Shown here piece by piece: positions 58,747 through 64,000 of a DNA stretch of 64,000 nucleotides. Made by a program: the position numbers and the translations under genes. Position 1 is the first letter of the stretch; each line of letters begins with the position of its first letter. Below the pieces are notes generated by a model that searched no databases, had not been told where the DNA came from, and was given only the letters and a program-made list of their open reading frames with translations. The DNA is from Glossina fuscipes (lineage: Eukaryota; Arthropoda; Insecta; Diptera; Glossinidae), in NCBI RefSeq assembly GCF_014805625.2, contig NW_023998415.1:48354114-48418113 (forward strand), given 5' to 3'.

Positions 58747-61139
58747 TTATATTCAAGAGCAACATACGCCAATAGCACAAAAGTTTATTATTATTATATT
58801 TTCTCGCATTTCTTTTAAATTCTCGGATTTATTTTTATATATTCTCTTCGTTTTTTTTTTTTTTTTTGTTTTGCCTTTTTTTCTTCCTCTCTAACTTTTT
58901 TAACAACATTCGTTTTGTAAATAATTTCTGTATTTCATATTTCGTTCCTGGATACAGGGACAACTTATCTAACATCATAATACATTTCTGTTCGTTATTT
59001 TCTTCTACTTGTACTCTACTCGCATACTTATCAAAAATGAATTCTGTCAATTTTTAAAGTAGGCACTTGCATTCGTCCTCGCTCGCCTCATATATGCCTT
59101 AAGGTATGTTCTGCAGCAACTTCAATAAATTGACATTATTGGACTCGAAACGCCTTCTACGTGGCCGGATTTATCGCTTAGAAGGCGCAGACAGGCCAAT
59201 TGATCGGGAATTCAAATACACCGATATTAGATGGATTACTATAAATAAGCATAAACATATATGTTCACCTAATCAATGAACTCTCTAAAACTGATCCGAA
59301 AATTTTCGAGCAATTGCTTTTTTCTCTCTCCTTGCGAAAGTAATTTTTATATTGGAAAAACAAAAAAAAAAAAACCCATTTACAGCCACGACGATGCCTA
59401 ACAGACCAAGTAGCGCTGTGCTTGTAGCAAAAATTTTATATTGACAACATGTTTTTAGCGCTTCTTTTGAAATCATAAAGTTCGGATACTCATATGCAAT
59501 CAGTTATATTTATTATGTATGCGGATATATTTTACTTATGTACTCATATATTTCTTACTTTTTACCCATAATCAACAAAAAAAAAAAAAAAAGAAAAAAA
59601 GATGCAATAAACGCATTTCTTTATTTGTAATAGTCTGAAATCTTGCTCATAGATTCCATGAAATTTATATACGATTCAATGAGTTTACTACATCCGTCCA
59701 TCTATCTACCAGCTATTGAAGATCTAATATGTTATGCGTTTTAATGTAAGTTAACACATAAACGACAATAAATCTTGAGCATCCTATGTTCGCTCCGTGA
59801 TGATTTTAGTCGTTTCACTTATTTATTTACTTTTTTTTAATGTTCTTCATTATTTATTTACATATGTATGCCAAGAATTTGTCAAAGAATTTTTCTTAAT
59901 CAAACTTGTAAATTTTTTGTTTATTTCTTCTGCCTTCGACATTATCACGTCAGTTATTCATTATTAAGAAAGAATTTTATGAAATTCATATCCTATTATG
60001 TGTCGCAAAGCATTCGCTGGACCTATTATATATATATATATATTAATATATACATTTATTTATATAATTACATAATGTATTCACATAAAATATATAAAAT
60101 GAAAAAGTAATAAGGAATACCAACACTACAGTAAGAGTTCAAAAAAGGGGAGTGATTTCAGAGTTTTTTTTTCTTCTATTTTTGAATGAAAGCCTAGGCA
60201 GCAGGGCAACAATATTCAGGCGTATATTTAATACAAGTGCTAAAGAAAACGAATTGTTTCGGATAAATATTAAAAAAATGATAACGCCGCCGTCACTGTC
60301 CAGAAATATCTTCAGCTTGAGGGGCTCTGATCCAAATTTCCGAATCTAAAAAAATTGAATAAATGAATTAAATCATTTAATTTAAATTTGTATATATTTA
60401 GTGAATGACGTAAGATTTCGCAATAATATTGGTTTTTGTTGCACAAAATTCAAATGAAATAAATTTTAATTATTTCAATTACGCAGCAGAAGGCAATGTT
60501 GATTTTTGTTTGTTTTGACATGCCTTTTTATAACAATATATTTCAATGGCGGTATTGGAGTCATGATTGGCATTTTTGGCCGGCCATGGTCGCTCTTGAA
60601 AGTACCGGCCCAGATTCGGATATGACAACTTATCGAGCTTCGTGGAGGTAGAGCAGAAAACGAAGCGTTCAACGATTCGTTGCATCAGATTCGATTTGGG
60701 AGGAGGCCAACTAACGCCCGACATACTCCCACCTATGTTTGGAAGTTGTGCCGGTTTAGAGAGCTATAGTGAAATAAGGTGTATAGAAGGCACTGAGACG
60801 TTTAGAAAGACAGGGATTGGAGAAAATAAGTTATGAAAACCAAGAAAGGAACTCACAGAGGTCCTATCAAAAGACGCGAACCAGTGACAACCAGCCTCCG
60901 CAAAGTGATACCTAACCGCGATCCAGCGGGGAGAGTGCAATAGAAAAAGTATGTGTGCTGGGCGTAGGTTTGGCACTTAGCTAACAAGGATTGCGAATAG
61001 TGAATGCTGCCGCTAGCAAAACGCAATGCAGTTGAAGATTTCTATCCGTAGCTGACATAGCAAAAAAAAAAAAAAAAAACAAACAAAAAAGAAGAGATGC
61101 ACGTACACATACAGATGAAGACAGAGGTGCAGATGTTAC

Positions 61140-61570
61140 CTAAAACGCCGTGAAGAGGGTTTCCAAGATCTGTACTCTACTATCGAAAAAAATAGGATAT
61201 ATAAACTTTCGAGAGAGCAGCTGATGGTGGGATCGCAAAGCAGGCTGTCGGGCCGTACAATTGCTGTTTACCTGAAATGTTAGACGCTTAGGCATTGAAG
61301 CAATAGTCCTGAAGGGGCCGTACTTCGTGCAGGAGGAGGGAAGGATGTAGCAATTTTGGAATGCAGCTAACAAGCTAAAAGCATGCAATTTTTTTCGCAA
61401 ACCCCCTGGATTCGCCTCTACGCAATGGTACGAGATTTATATTTGCAGATGATACTTTTCTCTGCGTATAAGCCAAGTCGATGAGATATAGGAATGGTCA
61501 GTGCACGAGCGCCAAAGAAACTAAAGTCCCCCGTAAAATTGTTATATTCAAGAAAAGGCTTTCGATGATG
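61140..61570 (+). pseudogene. Reverse-transcriptase relic of an R1-like LINE
   Basis: On the plus strand the RT blocks occur in order. EEGFQDLYSTIEKN (from 61,152) parallels the DIEGAF.N....I box, and RLSGRTIAVYL (about 61,240-61,272) parallels ML..R.I. A degraded copy of PQGG..SP.LWN is visible as caggaggaggg...ttttggaatgcagc (61,330-61,368). FIFADDT (61,439-61,456) is the YADD catalytic box with both Asp kept. KETKVPRKIVIFKKRL (61,514-61,560) parallels the N.SKTE.V.FT+K box. A stop lies shortly after ADDT and the first block is in another frame. Non-functional. Confidence 0.72.
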
Positions 61571-62640
61571 AAATTTTTAAATGGTTAAAATCCATGCCGC
61601 ACTGACGAACGTCATCATAAACGTAAATAAAAATAAGTAGAAAGAGCCAGATTAGCTTTTGAGCTCATCTTAATATGTAAGTAACGCACGTTCACGGTAA
61701 GCGTAGCAATCTTGTCTATGTTGACAATTGATGGTGTCATTTAAACGATGGAGATCATTCTAACATCCAGCATTGATATCGATTTTTTAAATAGTTGTTC
61801 AAGATGTTAAATCATAACAAAATGTTGCACTTTCGTGAATCCAAACAAAAAAAAAAAAAGAAAAACAAATGGAGGGAAACAATATAAAATAGAAGTTTCT
61901 TTCCGGGATTGACGTCGATAGCTCATACTTGCAGTTGGGCGCGTTATACATTCTGTAGAGGATTTGGAAAAAGTAAAATTTGAACGGAGTTCCAGTACCA
62001 ACCTACGGTAGGCCGCAGGTGATACGTTCAGATTTTTAATGAGATATTTACCGAGTTTTAAGCAGGCATTATTCTAATGCTCAAATGTTTAAAAAATCGG
62101 GATTAGAATCGCAATTATTAAAAATAGATTCGATTCTCATTTGTGCACTACATTCCGTTTGCAGCGGTGGTTGCGGTCCTGGTTGATGACATGCATTGAT
62201 TTTTCTTTGTTCGATTTGTAGAATGTTTTTTTATATTGAAGACTGTTTATTGAATTTATATAATTTTATATATAGAATAATGTCTTTGATATAAAAAAAA
62301 AATTTTTTTAAATGTTATTTTATGTTGTATGCAGGAGGAGGATTCTATAGAATCCATATAGTGTTTATATATGTCACTGCATAATTTTAATTTCAAATTT
62401 AATGAAAAATTCTTAGGTATAAGCTTACTGTGTGTATTCATGCCTGTAAAATGAAGTTTAATTTTTTTATTAATACAAACATAAGCGTATAAAAAATATC
62501 GTCGCATTGATTGTTAGCGGCTATGTAAAAGAAAAACCTATGAGATTTTAATAAACCAATATGTATATAATTTGTTTATAAAGCAATCAACAAGGACAAC
62601 AACCATAACAATAATAACTATGGTATACCTATCTAACTGT

Positions 62641-62759
62641 TAAATAGAAACTTTTATATATGTATACAAATATATATATTATATATATAGTTTATATAGA
62701 ATATATATACATATATATGTATAAGTATAAATAAATATATATAAGTATATTTGTAAATA

Positions 62760-62813
<54 letters not shown>

Positions 62814-62815
62814 CA
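62641..62815 (+). repeat. Long TA-rich block with (TA)n core
   Basis: Almost wholly tat/ata words, with an uninterrupted TA core at about 62,767-62,806 and many short palindromes (such as tacatatatatgta). Confidence 0.9.
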
Positions 62816-63665
62816 TTCTTTAACTATAAATTAAAACATTTTTAAGCCCTAAGCGAATTCTTTATCGCATCTATTCACACATTCATCCGATGATAATGAT
62901 GGGGTAACTTTATGTTTGTTTCACAAAAGAGAGAGAAAAAAAAAAACCTACAAACAGAAAATATATATAAATGCTTAAAATCATATATGTTTTTTTTTTC
63001 TCTTTTACTTACACATGAACGTATAAATATATATATATATTTTGAAAATTTTAATTAACATTCTCAATAAAATTTAACCCAAACAACAATCCTAATATTC
63101 CTTAGGCTATTTGTATGGCTATTTATGAGCAGACGAAACTCATAAACACGCAATCAAACACACACTGGTACAATTCAATAAAATGACAAATTCACTAAAG
63201 CATAAAATGTGCTTTCAGCTTAAATCGAATCTCATGCACATTCAATATGAAAATGAAATAAAAAAACAAAGCAAACAACAAGATTTAATAAATGCTTTTT
63301 AATTTGAAAAAACCTCGAAAGCGTAGTATTTGTGTACTCTTGTTTTAATGATATATAAAAGGCGCGACCAGTACATGCATTATTAATATAGATTTTCTTT
63401 CAACTTATTTAACACCTCCTCGAGATCGTCTATCGCAGACTTTTTCATCACTTTTCGAACCGATCTCTCTTGCAGCAAAGTGTTATAATGATATCGAAAT
63501 CAAAATTGCCTGATATAATGTAGCCTTCTTCAGTAATATCGCTAACCAGCTACGCGGAACTAAATGATTGAATATTTTGGAAATTTTCATCATCGGCAGC
63601 GAAATATGAAGATATATACGAGTAACTAATCTATGGGTTTCTACCTAAAATTGAATATCTCTATC

Positions 63666-63669
<4 letters not shown>

Positions 63670-63723
<54 letters not shown>
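63670..63723 (+). repeat. (CT)n-(CTAT)n compound microsatellite
   Basis: About 26 bp CT followed by about seven CTAT units. Confidence 0.95.
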
Positions 63724-63724
<1 letters not shown>

Positions 63725-64000
63725 CTTTCACTTTGCTATCATAATTTGGTGACCGCGAATGCAAGAATGGGTGGACATGCCAATGTACATCTATTGACTT
63801 GAAATCTTATGCTGATCAAATATATGGAAACATTAGGAGTATCTGGCGATTTATATCGTATTGTCTCACCTTTAAGCATCGGCTTTAAAAATAAGTGTTA
63901 AATTCACTTAATAATATTATGTGCAATATAATTGCAATTTAGTGTACGATCATGAAATCCAAATAACGTTCCAAATTCTACAATGGTGGTCATTTTAAAG

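Larger units (their letters stand above)
55261..61139. other. AT-rich spacer with long simple repeats
   Basis: No gene is established. Contains (T)n 56,011-56,041, (TA)n 57,186-57,209 and 57,685-57,714, A-runs around 57,978-58,025 and 58,118-58,132, (CA)n plus (GA)n 58,457-58,499, (CAT)n 58,711-58,746. A GC-richer block at 60.5-61.0 kb just upstream of the LINE RT relic may be the 5' part of that element (endonuclease or start of RT), but I could not match a motif there. Confidence 0.55.
61571..64000. other. AT-rich spacer, end of window
   Basis: No gene is recognised. After about 62.2 kb the sequence is very AT-rich. It includes a roughly 170-bp TA-dominated block (62,641-62,815) and a compound (CT)n/(CTAT)n tract (63,670-63,723). 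Confidence 0.6.

Overview
The window looks like non-coding nuclear DNA of a higher fly (Diptera, Brachycera/Schizophora), either intergenic or from a very long intron. The base composition is strongly AT-rich. There are dozens of poly-A/T, (TA)n, (GA)n, (CA)n and tetranucleotide tracts. Several copies of elements carry the (GTCY)n core described for dipteran 'mini-me' elements, and there are relics of insect-type mariner, Ty1/copia-like and R1/I-like non-LTR elements. I cannot name the genus. I found no intact host protein-coding gene, no tRNA or rRNA, no recognisable miRNA and no CRISPR array. Most long reading frames are the size expected by chance in DNA of this composition, or are translated microsatellites and assembly gaps.

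Layout. Positions 1-7.8 kb are AT-rich spacer with A/T runs. 7.8-8.5 kb holds a roughly 700-bp mini-me-like element, and a deleted relative lies at 11.4-11.7 kb. 8.5-28 kb is simple-repeat-rich spacer with three long (GA)n tracts and a 100-N gap at 15,383-15,482. 28.2-28.9 kb holds a second full-length mini-me-like element. 30.3-30.8 kb holds fragments of other dispersed repeats. A second 100-N gap, 31,506-31,605, is bracketed by two copies of the same sequence and is probably an assembly artefact. 32.3-32.7 kb is a decayed mariner transposase on the minus strand. 33-41 kb is spacer.

From 41 to 62 kb the window is a graveyard of retroelements: an RNase H-like LINE relic (41.1-41.4 kb, minus), a LINE reverse-transcriptase relic (49.5-49.9 kb, minus), a copia-like polyprotein relic (51.8-53.1 kb, minus, with a possible gag piece at 55.1 kb), and another LINE reverse-transcriptase relic (61.1-61.6 kb, plus). 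Short repeats with a (GTCY)-type core lie among them. The last 2.4 kb is very AT-rich, with long (TA)n, (CT)n and (CTAT)n tracts.

None of the elements is coding-competent. All protein matches were made by eye against remembered family motifs, and coordinates of decayed elements are approximate. I see no convincing undescribed biological system. The points most worth checking are the two-module architecture of the mini-me-like elements, the duplicated sequence around the second gap, the order of the copia relic, and a few GC-richer segments with splice-like borders (47.36-47.44 kb, 4.60-4.69 kb) that could be exons of a host gene.
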